Assembly (NCBI GenBank): GCA_024278935.1
Contig: JAJRSF010000063.1
Location: forward strand, 41,868-105,867
Origin: Candidatus Zixiibacteriota bacterium
Lineage (GTDB): Bacteria > Zixibacteria > MSB-5A5 > GN15 > FEB-12
Reading direction: 5' to 3'
DNA: 64,000 bases
The notes beneath the pieces are model-generated. The model had not been told where the DNA came from, ran no database searches, and saw only the letters and a list, made by a program, of their open reading frames with translations. Both the position numbers and the translations under genes were made by a program. Below, one piece after another: positions 56,389-64,000 of the stretch. The first letter of the stretch is position 1, and each line of letters begins with the position of its first letter.

Positions 56389-56724
56389 ATGAAAATAGGA
56401 CCAATGTACAACCAGGAACTTCTCTCGGTGAAAAGTAGAAATAAACAAGACGGAGCAGAAGTAAGACAATTTGAAACAGAAAAAAAGGACAGCGTAGAAA
56501 TCTCACAATCCGGACGAGAAAAACTTAAAGAAGCTGCTGATCTGAATCGGGAAAAAGTCATTAATGATACTGAAATCAATGAACCGATTTCATCCAAACT
56601 AGCTCGAATTAGAAATAAAGTAGAAGCAGGTCATTATGATCTCGATGAAATTCAAAGTAAAATTGTCGAAAAATTGACCGATACTATTATTAAAGATATT
56701 GATAACAATAAAAAGATGGAATAA
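56389..56724 (+). CDS. flgM: Anti-sigma-28 factor FlgM
   Basis: 111 residues. The C-terminal half (SSKLARIRNKVEAGHYDLDEIQSKIVEKL) matches FlgM, which holds sigma-28 until the hook is complete and is then exported. A disordered charged N-terminus is usual. Sigma-28-like promoters precede motA, flgN and flagellin in this window. The sigma-28 gene (fliA) itself is not here. Confidence 0.85.
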   Translation: MKIGPMYNQELLSVKSRNKQDGAEVRQFETEKKDSVEISQSGREKLKEAADLNREKVINDTEINEPISSKLARIRNKVEAGHYDLDEIQSKIVEKLTDTIIKDIDNNKKME

Positions 56725-56731
56725 CTAGGGT

Positions 56732-57613
56732 ATGTCTACTGCTACTATTGACAGCAAGGTAAAAAGGATTGTTTCAAATATTAGAAACCTTCCGACTCCA
56801 CCGATTGTTTTTCACCAGATTCAAAAAGTTATAAATGATCCAAATGTCTCAGCCGATCAAATTGCCAATATTCTCGCTGAAGATCCGGCTATGTCTGTAA
56901 AAGTTCTGAGACTGACGAATTCAGCATTTTATGGGTTAAGTAGAGAAATCGAATCTGTAAAACATGCTGTTATTATCGTAGGACTCGAAGCGATAAAAAA
57001 CTTAGTACTCTCAGCATCGGTCTTGGATATGTTTAAAGGGAAATCTATTGATGATGATTTTCAGGATAAATTCTGGAGACATTCACTAGCCACCGCTTTT
57101 GGATGCCGACTCTTAGCCAAAAAGCTGAGAGACAAAGTAATGGTAGACCCTGATTCTGCTTTTTCAGCAGGATTACTACATGATGTCGGGAAAATCATTA
57201 TAGCTTGTTTCTTACCGGATGAGTTAAAACAACTACAGGAAGCTCAAGTAAATAATACGACAAAGATGGATTATGAACTTGAAAAAGAGTTGTTTGGCTT
57301 TACTCATGCTGAAATCGGTGGATTTTTGACCGAACAATGGAAAATCCCTCATAAATTAACCGAAGCAATCACTAGTCACCATGGAGTCGAAGAAGCAAAT
57401 GCTGATTCTGCTCATGCCTGTATTGTATACTTGGCGAATTATCTTGCAAAGCTTACTTTTTATGAGAAAAACGAAGCATATAAATTAGGTACTCCAGACA
57501 AAAAAGTGATGGATTTCTTAGGTATTTCAGAAGATGAATTTGAAGAGCTTCAAGATCTCTTAAGAGAAGAATATTCACATTCAGAGACATTTATGCAATT
57601 AGTCGGAATGTAA
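56732..57613 (+). CDS. HDOD domain protein
   Basis: 293 residues. An HDOD domain (about 13-215) begins NLPTPPIVFHQIQKVINDPN and contains the HD-like LLHDVGKIIIACFLP. HDOD proteins act in signalling, often near flagellar or c-di-GMP genes, without a settled reaction. It starts 7 bases after flgM, and the cluster ends with the terminator at 57648. Confidence 0.88.
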   Translation: MSTATIDSKVKRIVSNIRNLPTPPIVFHQIQKVINDPNVSADQIANILAEDPAMSVKVLRLTNSAFYGLSREIESVKHAVIIVGLEAIKNLVLSASVLDMFKGKSIDDDFQDKFWRHSLATAFGCRLLAKKLRDKVMVDPDSAFSAGLLHDVGKIIIACFLPDELKQLQEAQVNNTTKMDYELEKELFGFTHAEIGGFLTEQWKIPHKLTEAITSHHGVEEANADSAHACIVYLANYLAKLTFYEKNEAYKLGTPDKKVMDFLGISEDEFEELQDLLREEYSHSETFMQLVGM

Positions 57614-57647
57614 AATATTCTGATTTACCGGTCTGAAAATTAAAAGT

Positions 57648-57675
57648 CTCTGCTGTTTTAGCAGAGGCTTTTTTT
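57648..57675 (+). terminator. Rho-independent terminator closing the flagellar cluster
   Basis: CTCTGCT (57648-57654), loop GTTTT, with the loop end pairing into AGCAGAG (57660-57666), followed by GC and seven T. Confidence 0.85.
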
Positions 57676-57720
57676 ATAGGTAAAAATCGCCTGTAAAAGC
57701 GGTTTTGGCGTAAAATTGAC

Positions 57721-57748
57721 TTGACTTTCAAGCTAATAATCATATACT
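57721..57748 (+). promoter_or_regulatory. Sigma-70 promoter for tRNA-Val and the translation operon
   Basis: TTGACT (57721-57726), 16-base spacer, TATACT (57743-57748). An overlapping TTGACT starts at 57716. Predicted start near 57755, about 50 bases before the tRNA. Confidence 0.6.
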
Positions 57749-57804
57749 ACACGACTGTCGTACTTATATTTAACCACAATATTTGTGGGGTCGGCAATAG
57801 GTGT

Positions 57805-57881
57805 GGGCGATTAGCTCAGTTGGTTAGAGTGCTTGCATGACATGCAAGATGTCACTGGTTCGAATCCAGTATCGCCCACCA
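57805..57881 (+). tRNA. tRNA-Val (anticodon GAC)
   Basis: Full cloverleaf. Acceptor GGGCGAT/ATCGCCC; D-arm GCTC...GAGT; anticodon arm CTTGC-ATGACAT-GCAAG with GAC at positions 34-36; T-arm ACTGG-TTCGAAT-CCAGT. The CCA end is encoded. The GAC anticodon reads valine codons GUC and GUU. thrS begins 69 bases downstream. Confidence 0.95.
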
Positions 57882-57949
57882 TTTTTAGAGAAGATAATGA
57901 CGGTGAGTTACATGTAAGTAACCCACTTTTAATAGTTTATAGGCACATT

Positions 57950-59887
57950 ATGTCAATGATACAAATTACATTTCCTGACAATTCTCAAAGAGAATTTGAA
58001 TCAGGCACAACAGGATTTGATATTGCAAAAGCAATCTCACCCGGTTTGGCAAAAGCTGCTATTGCGGTTAAAATTGATGGACAGGTGAGAGGACTCTTTG
58101 AACTTATCGACTCAAACATCTCGCTTGAAGTTCTGACTTTTGAGGATCCACTTGGCAAAGAAGTCTTTTGGCATTCAAGTTCTCATATTATGGCACAAGC
58201 TGTATTGGAAGTTTTCCCTAAGACCAAGCTTGCTATCGGACCTGCCATTGAAGAAGGTTGGTATTATGATTTTGAAGTAGAGAAACCATTTTCTCCGACT
58301 GACCTTGAAAAGATTGAAAAGAAAATGTCTGAAATTGTTGCTGTAAAAGCAAAATTCTCTATGTCTACAAAAAGTAGAACAGAAGCAATTGCTCAGTATA
58401 AAGCTGATGCAAATGGCGACTATAAAGTTGAAATTTTAGAAGGTCTCGAAGATGACACAGTTAGTTTTTACGCACATTCTCGATTCGAAGATCTTTGTCG
58501 TGGACCACATATTCCAAATACCGGCTATGTGAAAGCATTCAAATTGATAGCATCATCGGGTGCCTATTGGCGTGGCGATGAAAAACGTCAGATGCTCCAA
58601 CGTATTTACGGTGTTTCTTATCCGAAAAAAGCGATGCTTGCAGAATATCTGCATCGTATGGAAGAAGCTAAAAAACGTGACCATCGAGTAATTGGACGAT
58701 AGCAAGAGCTGTATACAATTTCTGAACGAGTTGGCGCCGGCTTAATTCTCTGGAGACCTCGTGGTGCAAGAATCAGAAATGAAATTGAATCTTTCTGGCG
58801 GTCAGAACATCTTAAATTTGGTTACGATTTAGTATATTCACCACATATTGCAAATAGATCATTATGGGAACAGTCTGGACATACCGATTTTTATACTGAT
58901 GACATGTTTGGTGCGATCACAGTTGAAGAGAAAAAATTTCTCTTGAAACCGATGAACTGCCCATTTCATATCGAGATGTACAACGCTCGCAAATGGTCGT
59001 ATCGTGATTTGCCACTTCGTTGGGCAGAACTCGGAACGGTCTATCGCTATGAAAAACCAGGTGTTTTACATGGTCTGATGCGTGTCCGTGGCTTTACGCA
59101 GGACGATGCCCATCACTTTGTGGCACAAGAGAATATGGAAGATGAACTGGTATGGATTATTAATTTCTGTGTCCATATGCTGACATCTTTTGGTTTTACC
59201 GATTACAATGTTTTCTTGTCTACAATGCCTGAAAAAGCTATTGGCGACAAAGAAGATTGGGACCGGGCTGAAGATGGCTTAAGAGCTGCTTTGGATAAAG
59301 CCGGACTTGACTACGAAGTTGATGAAGGTGGCGGGGCGTTTTATGGTCCTAAAATAGATATTCAGATTAAAGACGCAATTGGGCGTGGATGGCAATGTTC
59401 TACAATTCAGTTCGATTTCTCCTTGCCAGAACGCTTCGATTTGTCGTATATTGATTCTTCCGGTCAACAAAAACGACCGTATATGATACATAGAGCTTTA
59501 CTAGGCTCAATAGAAAGATTCTTTGGCGTTCTCATTGAACATTACGCCGGTAATTTCCCTTTATGGCTTGCTCCTACCCAGGTGAAAGTCTTACCAATTA
59601 CCGATTCAGTTAATGACTATGCTGCAGAATTGACGAAGAAGTTAAAAGAAAACAATTTCCGAGCAGAGCTTGATGACCGTTCGGAAAAAGTTGGTGCCAA
59701 AATTCGGGATGCCGAAATATTTAAGGTACCATATATGTTTGTAATAGGTGCCAGAGAAGCCGAGTCGGGTCAAGTTTCTGTTAGAAGACATGGCGAAGGT
59801 GATATTGGTACGATGTCTCTTGATGATGCTTTAGCGATGTTGATTGCTGAAGAGAAATCAAAAGGAATTACAGATGAAAAGAAATAG
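57950..59887 (+). CDS. thrS: Threonyl-tRNA synthetase, interrupted by TAG
   Basis: About 645 codons with a full ThrS layout. TGS domain 1-65, second additional domain with HSSSHIMAQAV and GPAIEEGWYYDF (about 65-235), catalytic domain with MNCPFHIEMY, FTQDDAHHF and the anticodon-binding domain after APTQVKVLPI. An in-frame TAG at 58700-58702 falls in KRDHRVIGR-stop-QELYTISERVGAGLILW, where families carry Glu or Gln. As written, no functional enzyme would be made from this copy. Since thrS is normally essential, sequence error, suppression or a second copy elsewhere must explain it. Confidence 0.88.
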
Positions 59888-59905
59888 AAGTCTTAGGAGG
59901 ACAGA

Positions 59906-60556
59906 ATAGCCAGTAAAGAACCGCGGATAAACAGCCGTATTAGAGTACCACAAGTCAGACTCATTGGGCCTGATGGAGATCAATTCGGTATTGTTGCAAC
60001 AACAGAAGCACTCGAACGTGCTGTCGATATGGGGTTAGACTTAGTAGAAGTTTCGCCTAATAGTAACCCTCCGGTTTGTCGTATTTTAGATTATGGTAAA
60101 TACAAATACGAATTGGCTAAAAAAGATAAGCTGTCGAAGAAAAAACAGCATTCGATGCAAATGAAAGAGATGCGGTACCGTCCGAAAATTGATGAGCATG
60201 ATTTTCAGTTTAAAACAAAACATGTTCGTGAGTTTATTTCTGAAGGTTCCAAAGTTAAAGCATTTGTCATGTTCCGTGGACGTGAAATGGCACATACCGA
60301 GTATGGACGAAAAGTTTTAGAACGGCTTTCTGAAGAACTTAAAGATATTGCCAATATTGATTCTTATCCGAAGCAGGAAGGCAGAAAAATGATTATGGTT
60401 TTAAGCCCGAATGCAGAAGTAATGAAAATAAGAAAACAGTTAAAAGATGCGCAGTTGAGTAAGTCTGAGAAGAAACATAAAAAAGAGATCGTCAAAGATA
60501 GCGAATCTTCTCAAGATGTTGCCACTGAAGAAAAAGCAAAAGAAGAAAGTAATTAA
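59906..60556 (+). CDS. infC: Translation initiation factor IF-3, AUA start
   Basis: 216 residues. [20 protein letters not shown] opens the N-domain and [22 protein letters not shown] joins the C-domain. The only in-frame start candidate after the upstream stop that keeps the conserved N-terminus is ATA at 59906, five bases after AGGAGG (59895-59900). IF-3 genes in enterics use AUU to autoregulate, because IF-3 rejects non-canonical starts; AUA here would serve the same purpose. An acidic/Lys-rich tail of about 35 residues extends the C-terminus. Confidence 0.92.
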   Translation: MASKEPRINSRIRVPQVRLIGPDGDQFGIVATTEALERAVDMGLDLVEVSPNSNPPVCRILDYGKYKYELAKKDKLSKKKQHSMQMKEMRYRPKIDEHDFQFKTKHVREFISEGSKVKAFVMFRGREMAHTEYGRKVLERLSEELKDIANIDSYPKQEGRKMIMVLSPNAEVMKIRKQLKDAQLSKSEKKHKKEIVKDSESSQDVATEEKAKEESN

Positions 60557-60576
60557 TATATAAAGGTGCTTGTACA

Positions 60577-60771
60577 ATGCCAAAAATGAAAACAAATCGT
60601 GCAGCTGCCAAGCGGTTCAAAAGAACCGGTACCGGCAAATTAAAACGCCACAAAGCGTATAGCTCACACATTTTGACCAAAAAATCTCGGAAGAGAAAAA
60701 GAAACTTGCGTCAGTCTACATTGGCTTCTGTTTCTGATATGAACAAATTAGCAATTATGCTTCCTTATTAA
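60577..60771 (+). CDS. rpmI: Large ribosomal subunit protein bL35
   Basis: 64 residues, standard bL35. [20 protein letters not shown] is the signature start, followed by [14 protein letters not shown]. It lies in the conserved infC-rpmI-rplT order. Confidence 0.97.
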   Translation: MPKMKTNRAAAKRFKRTGTGKLKRHKAYSSHILTKKSRKRKRNLRQSTLASVSDMNKLAIMLPY

Positions 60772-60802
60772 TTTTGAATGAATTGTTTTTAGGAGATAGA
60801 AC

Positions 60803-61153
60803 ATGCCACGCGCAAAAAATAATGTAGCTGCCCATAAACGCCACAAAAAGGTTCTCGATAGAGCCAAAGGTAATTTTAATGGACGCGGCAAACTATACCG
60901 TACTGCTTTAGAGACAGTCAACAAAGGTATGACTTATGCATACCGTGATCGTCGTAACAAAAAACGTGTTTTCAGAGCTCTCTGGATTGCCAGAATTTCT
61001 GCCGGCACAAAAATTTGTGGTACAAACTATTCTACTTTCATCTGTGGCTTGAAAAAAGCCGGTGTGAATTTATATCGGAAAATTTTAGCTGATATTGCCG
61101 CAAGAGATATGGCAACATTCAGCAACCTTGTTAAAATTGCTGTAGAAAATTAA
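60803..61153 (+). CDS. rplT: Large ribosomal subunit protein bL20
   Basis: 116 residues, standard bL20: [40 protein letters not shown] and LWIARI. AGGAG site upstream. In relatives bL20 represses this operon. Confidence 0.97.
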   Translation: MPRAKNNVAAHKRHKKVLDRAKGNFNGRGKLYRTALETVNKGMTYAYRDRRNKKRVFRALWIARISAGTKICGTNYSTFICGLKKAGVNLYRKILADIAARDMATFSNLVKIAVEN

Positions 61154-61170
61154 TCTAGGAACGACAAGAT

Positions 61171-62184
61171 ATGTCTGTCCTTGATAATATTACGCAATTA
61201 AAAGATGAAGCTATCGAGCGAATTGGCAAAGCTGACTCGCTCGATTCTTTAAATGAGATACAAATTGCTTACCTCGGTAGAAAAGGTCTCATTACCTCAA
61301 TTTTAAAATCACTCAAAGATTTACCAAATGACCAACGCAAAGAAGTTGGTGCCTCTGCTAATAAAGCAAGAGCCGCACTTGACAATCTTATCAAAGAGAA
61401 AAAAGAATCTCTCTCCGGTGGTGGCGAACGGTCAGCTTTTGACCCAACTCTTCCCGGTACACAGCCACAATCAGGGGTAGTGCATATTATCACGCAAGTG
61501 ATTGAAGATATATGTGATACTTTCCACGGTATGGGTTTTGAAATCGCTCGTGGTCCCAATGTTGAAACTGATTATTATAATTTCGAAGCACTCAATTTCC
61601 CACCTGACCATCCTGCTCGTGACATGCAAGACACAATGTTTGTCGAACATGACAGATTGTTACGCACACATACAACGCCGGTGCAGTCCCGCTTTTTGGA
61701 AACACATAAACCACCGATAAAAATTATAACTCCCGGTATCTGTTTCCGTAATGAAGCTATCTCAACTCGGTCACATGTTGCATTTCATCAGGTCGACGGA
61801 TTCGTTGTTGATGAAGGTGTCACAATGGCTGATATGAAAGGTGCTATACTTGCATTTTGTAAAGCATTTTTCTCCGATGATGTTAAGCTGAAATTCCGTC
61901 CATCATATTTCCCATTCACAGAACCATCTGCCGAGGTAGACATTTCTTGTTTCCTCTGTAGTGGCAAAGGTTGTCGGGTTTGTAAATATGCCGGATGGCT
62001 AGAAATCTTAGGTTGTGGAATGATTGATCCTAACGTGCTTGAAAAAGCTGGTATCGATTCTGAAAAATATTCAGGCTATGCTTTTGGTATGGGTGTTGAA
62101 CGACCTGCGATGTTGAAATACAAAATTAATGACATCAGACTTTTCTTTAATAATGATAATCGTTTTTTAAGGCAGTTCAGATAA
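61171..62184 (+). CDS. pheS: Phenylalanyl-tRNA synthetase alpha subunit
   Basis: 337 residues. An N-terminal coiled coil is followed by the class II core with FNFPPDHPARD-type motif (here LNFPPDHPARDMQDT), HTTPVQSR, ISTRSHVAFHQVDGF and FTEPSAEVD, then GCGMIDPNVL and GMGVERPAML. The stop overlaps pheT by one base. Confidence 0.96.
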   Translation: MSVLDNITQLKDEAIERIGKADSLDSLNEIQIAYLGRKGLITSILKSLKDLPNDQRKEVGASANKARAALDNLIKEKKESLSGGGERSAFDPTLPGTQPQSGVVHIITQVIEDICDTFHGMGFEIARGPNVETDYYNFEALNFPPDHPARDMQDTMFVEHDRLLRTHTTPVQSRFLETHKPPIKIITPGICFRNEAISTRSHVAFHQVDGFVVDEGVTMADMKGAILAFCKAFFSDDVKLKFRPSYFPFTEPSAEVDISCFLCSGKGCRVCKYAGWLEILGCGMIDPNVLEKAGIDSEKYSGYAFGMGVERPAMLKYKINDIRLFFNNDNRFLRQFR

Positions 62185-64000
62185 TGAAAATTTCATATAA
62201 ATGGCTTATAGAATTAACTGGTTTAGATTGGAATCCCGAAGACCTCGGTGACCGTCTGACACTTTGTGGAACAGCTTGCGAATATATAGAAGCAGCCGAC
62301 CAATATATGCATGGTGTTATTGTTGGCGAAATTTTGGCTATCAATAAAATTGAAGGTGCCGATAAAATCAGACTGGCAACTGTCAATTTAGGTGAACGTC
62401 AACTTGATGTTGTCTGTGGTGCTCCAAATATTGAAGTTGGTATAAAAGTTCCTGTTGCGACATTAGGCGCAAAACTTGATGGCGGAATAGTTATCAAAAA
62501 AGCAAAGATTCGTGGTATTGAATCGGAAGCAATGATTTGTTCCGAACGTGAACTCGGACTCTCCGATGAACACGCCGGGATTTTAGTGCTAGATGAATCG
62601 GCAACTCCGGGACAAGAACTTTCGGAACTGCTTGGATATAAAGATGACTTCATGCTGACTTTTGAGTTAACGCCTAACCGTCCTGACTCTATGTCGGCTG
62701 TTGGAATTGCTCGAGATATGGCAGCCCTTGCTTCAATTAAAGTGAACAAACCACAATTTGAATTGACTGAATCAGATGAAAAAGCATCTGACTATATAAA
62801 TATAAAGATCGAAGACGAAGTAGCATGTCCTCGTTATGCTGCTCGAATTATAAAAAATGTTAAAATTGGTGAATCACCTTACTGGTTGAAAAAGAAACTC
62901 GTCTTAGCAGGTATTCGTCCGATTTCAAATGTTGTTGATATTACAAATTTTGTAATGCTTGAATTAGGACAACCACTTCATGCGTTTGACTACGACCGTT
63001 TTGGCTCCAAAGAAGTTGTCGTTCGAATGGGCAAAGATAAAGAACCATTCAAATCGCTTGATGGTGCCGAGCATGAACTGACTTCCGAAGTTATTATGAT
63101 TACCAATGGAAAATCCGGCGTTGCTGCCGGTGGTGTCATGGGTGGTTTTGATTCAGAGGTTGAAGATTATACTATAAATATTTTGCTTGAAGCTGCCTAT
63201 TTTAATGCATCGATGATTCGTAAAAGTCGTCGTCAATTAGGATTTGTAACAGAATCATCACAACGATTTGAAAAAGGTGCCGATCCTAATATCATTGAAT
63301 ATGCACTCGACTACGCAGCATCGCTTTTACAATCTCTTTGTGATGGGGAAGTGTTATCCGGGATTGTAGATAATTATCCAAAAGTTATTGAACCGTTAAA
63401 AATAAAGTTTAGACCAAAAAGATGTAACGATATAATTGGAACAGAATTGACATCTGATAAGATGAAACAAATCTTTGAAGATTTAGAATTCACCGTAACA
63501 GGTGAAACTGACTTTGAAGTTACCGTTCCGACATTCAGACCTGATATTGAACGTGAGATTGATTTGATTGAAGAGGTCTCCCGTATTATCGGATTTGAAA
63601 ATATCCCTGCATCGAACACAAATATAGGTTCTTTGTATACGCCGATTCATTACGATGATAAATTTAAAAAAGAATCACGAACGGTACTTACATCGGTAGG
63701 CTTTGATGAGTTTATCTCGCATGGTCTTGCTGATAGTAAGCTTGCTAATATTTTACATACAGAACGTCCGCAGTTAAATATTGCAAATCCGATTTCTGAA
63801 GATTTGAATATTATGCGTAACTGTCTTATGCAGACTGCACTGACAGTGATACATCATAATGTTTCTCATCGTTCGCTTGATTTGTCAATTTTTGAAATTG
63901 GTAAAACATATTTACCACCCGATGCAAAAGATTATTGGGCTGAAGATGAGTCTTTGGTTTTAGCAGTTACCGGGAATACAGAGCATTCCTGGCGTGAGAA
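62184..64000 (+). CDS. pheT: Phenylalanyl-tRNA synthetase beta subunit, 3' end outside the window
   Basis: Open from the ATG at 62184 to the right edge, 605 codons without a stop; full PheT is near 800. MKISYKWLIELTGL starts it, the tRNA-binding EMAP-like domain follows (about 40-150), then B3/B4 with RPISNVVDITNFVMLELGQPLHAFD and B5 with the FRPDIEREIDLIEEV stretch. Coupled to pheS by a one-base overlap. Confidence 0.95.
   Translation, partial: MKISYKWLIELTGLDWNPEDLGDRLTLCGTACEYIEAADQYMHGVIVGEILAINKIEGADKIRLATVNLGERQLDVVCGAPNIEVGIKVPVATLGAKLDGGIVIKKAKIRGIESEAMICSERELGLSDEHAGILVLDESATPGQELSELLGYKDDFMLTFELTPNRPDSMSAVGIARDMAALASIKVNKPQFELTESDEKASDYINIKIEDEVACPRYAARIIKNVKIGESPYWLKKKLVLAGIRPISNVVDITNFVMLELGQPLHAFDYDRFGSKEVVVRMGKDKEPFKSLDGAEHELTSEVIMITNGKSGVAAGGVMGGFDSEVEDYTINILLEAAYFNASMIRKSRRQLGFVTESSQRFEKGADPNIIEYALDYAASLLQSLCDGEVLSGIVDNYPKVIEPLKIKFRPKRCNDIIGTELTSDKMKQIFEDLEFTVTGETDFEVTVPTFRPDIEREIDLIEEVSRIIGFENIPASNTNIGSLYTPIHYDDKFKKESRTVLTSVGFDEFISHGLADSKLANILHTERPQLNIANPISEDLNIMRNCLMQTALTVIHHNVSHRSLDLSIFEIGKTYLPPDAKDYWAEDESLVLAVTGNTEHSWRE

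Noticed and set aside
57833..57949. Upstream ATG for thrS inside the tRNA gene
   Set aside because: Would translate tRNA-Val sequence; the ThrS TGS domain begins at the ATG at 57950.
41604..58702. Alternative genetic code reading stops as sense
   Set aside because: TAA, TAG and TGA are all found interrupting genes and all three also end intact genes in the window.

Overview
The window is a stretch of AT-rich chromosome from a motile, diderm bacterium. L- and P-ring flagellar genes (flgH, flgI) and a predicted outer-membrane barrel indicate an outer membrane. Three secreted proteins end in paired dockerin-type repeats built on the pattern D(V/I)SDL(V/I)Y(L/I)VDFIF. I associate this pattern with candidate phylum Zixibacteria and neighbours in the FCB group; the assignment is inference and a ribosomal-protein tree would settle it. 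Almost all genes lie on the + strand. No phage, insertion sequence or CRISPR array was seen.

Layout. 1-8.7 kb is a mixed housekeeping region: the end of bioY, ilvE, rpiB, a PilZ-like gene, two tandem secreted beta-helix/dockerin paralogues, glyA, a thiamine-binding protein, an AT-rich membrane TPR protein and nrdR. 8.7-10.4 kb holds a minus-strand outer-membrane protein flanked by several families of short dispersed palindromic repeats. 10.4-13.9 kb has tatC, a PDZ/radical-SAM/DUF512 gene and der. 14.0-23.9 kb is one long signalling cluster: a GAF-SpoIIE phosphatase, an RsbW-like kinase, a STAS protein and a HEAT-repeat protein, followed by three receiver proteins, cheR, cheZ, cheA and cheB. 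24.0-26.7 kb encodes a PAS histidine kinase and a sigma-54 activator, ending in a strong terminator. 26.8-56.7 kb is the flagellar cluster: motAB, flgBC, fliEFGHIJ, a minus-strand cohesin-like/dockerin gene and a small Cys-rich gene, then flgFGAHIJN, flgK, csrA, flgL, fliW, two TPR-glycosyltransferase genes, flagellin, fliD, fliS, a second FlgN/FliT-like chaperone and flgM. An HDOD gene follows. 57.8-64.0 kb is the classic translation block tRNA-Val, thrS, infC, rpmI, rplT, pheS, pheT (the last runs off the window).

How it works together. The flagellar hierarchy can be partly read from promoters. A near-perfect sigma-54 site precedes flgB and a one-mismatch site precedes flgF, and a matching kinase/activator pair is encoded next door. 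Sigma-28-like sites precede motA, flgN and flagellin, with the anti-sigma factor FlgM encoded downstream. CsrA and FliW are encoded just before the flagellin. The roughly 200-nt flagellin leader carries hairpins with GGA in their loops next to the Shine-Dalgarno, which fits the FliW-CsrA-flagellin switch known from Bacillus. The two TPR-glycosyltransferases beside a very large flagellin suggest flagellin glycosylation. The partner-switching genes joined to the chemotaxis genes are the least ordinary part of the window.

Caution. Five genes that should be intact are interrupted by single-base events: cheA (frameshift), flgN (TAA), flgL (frameshift plus TGA), a TPR-glycosyltransferase (TAA) and thrS (TAG). 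All three stop codons are involved, so recoding of one codon cannot explain them. Sequencing or assembly error is the simplest reading, but it has not been shown.
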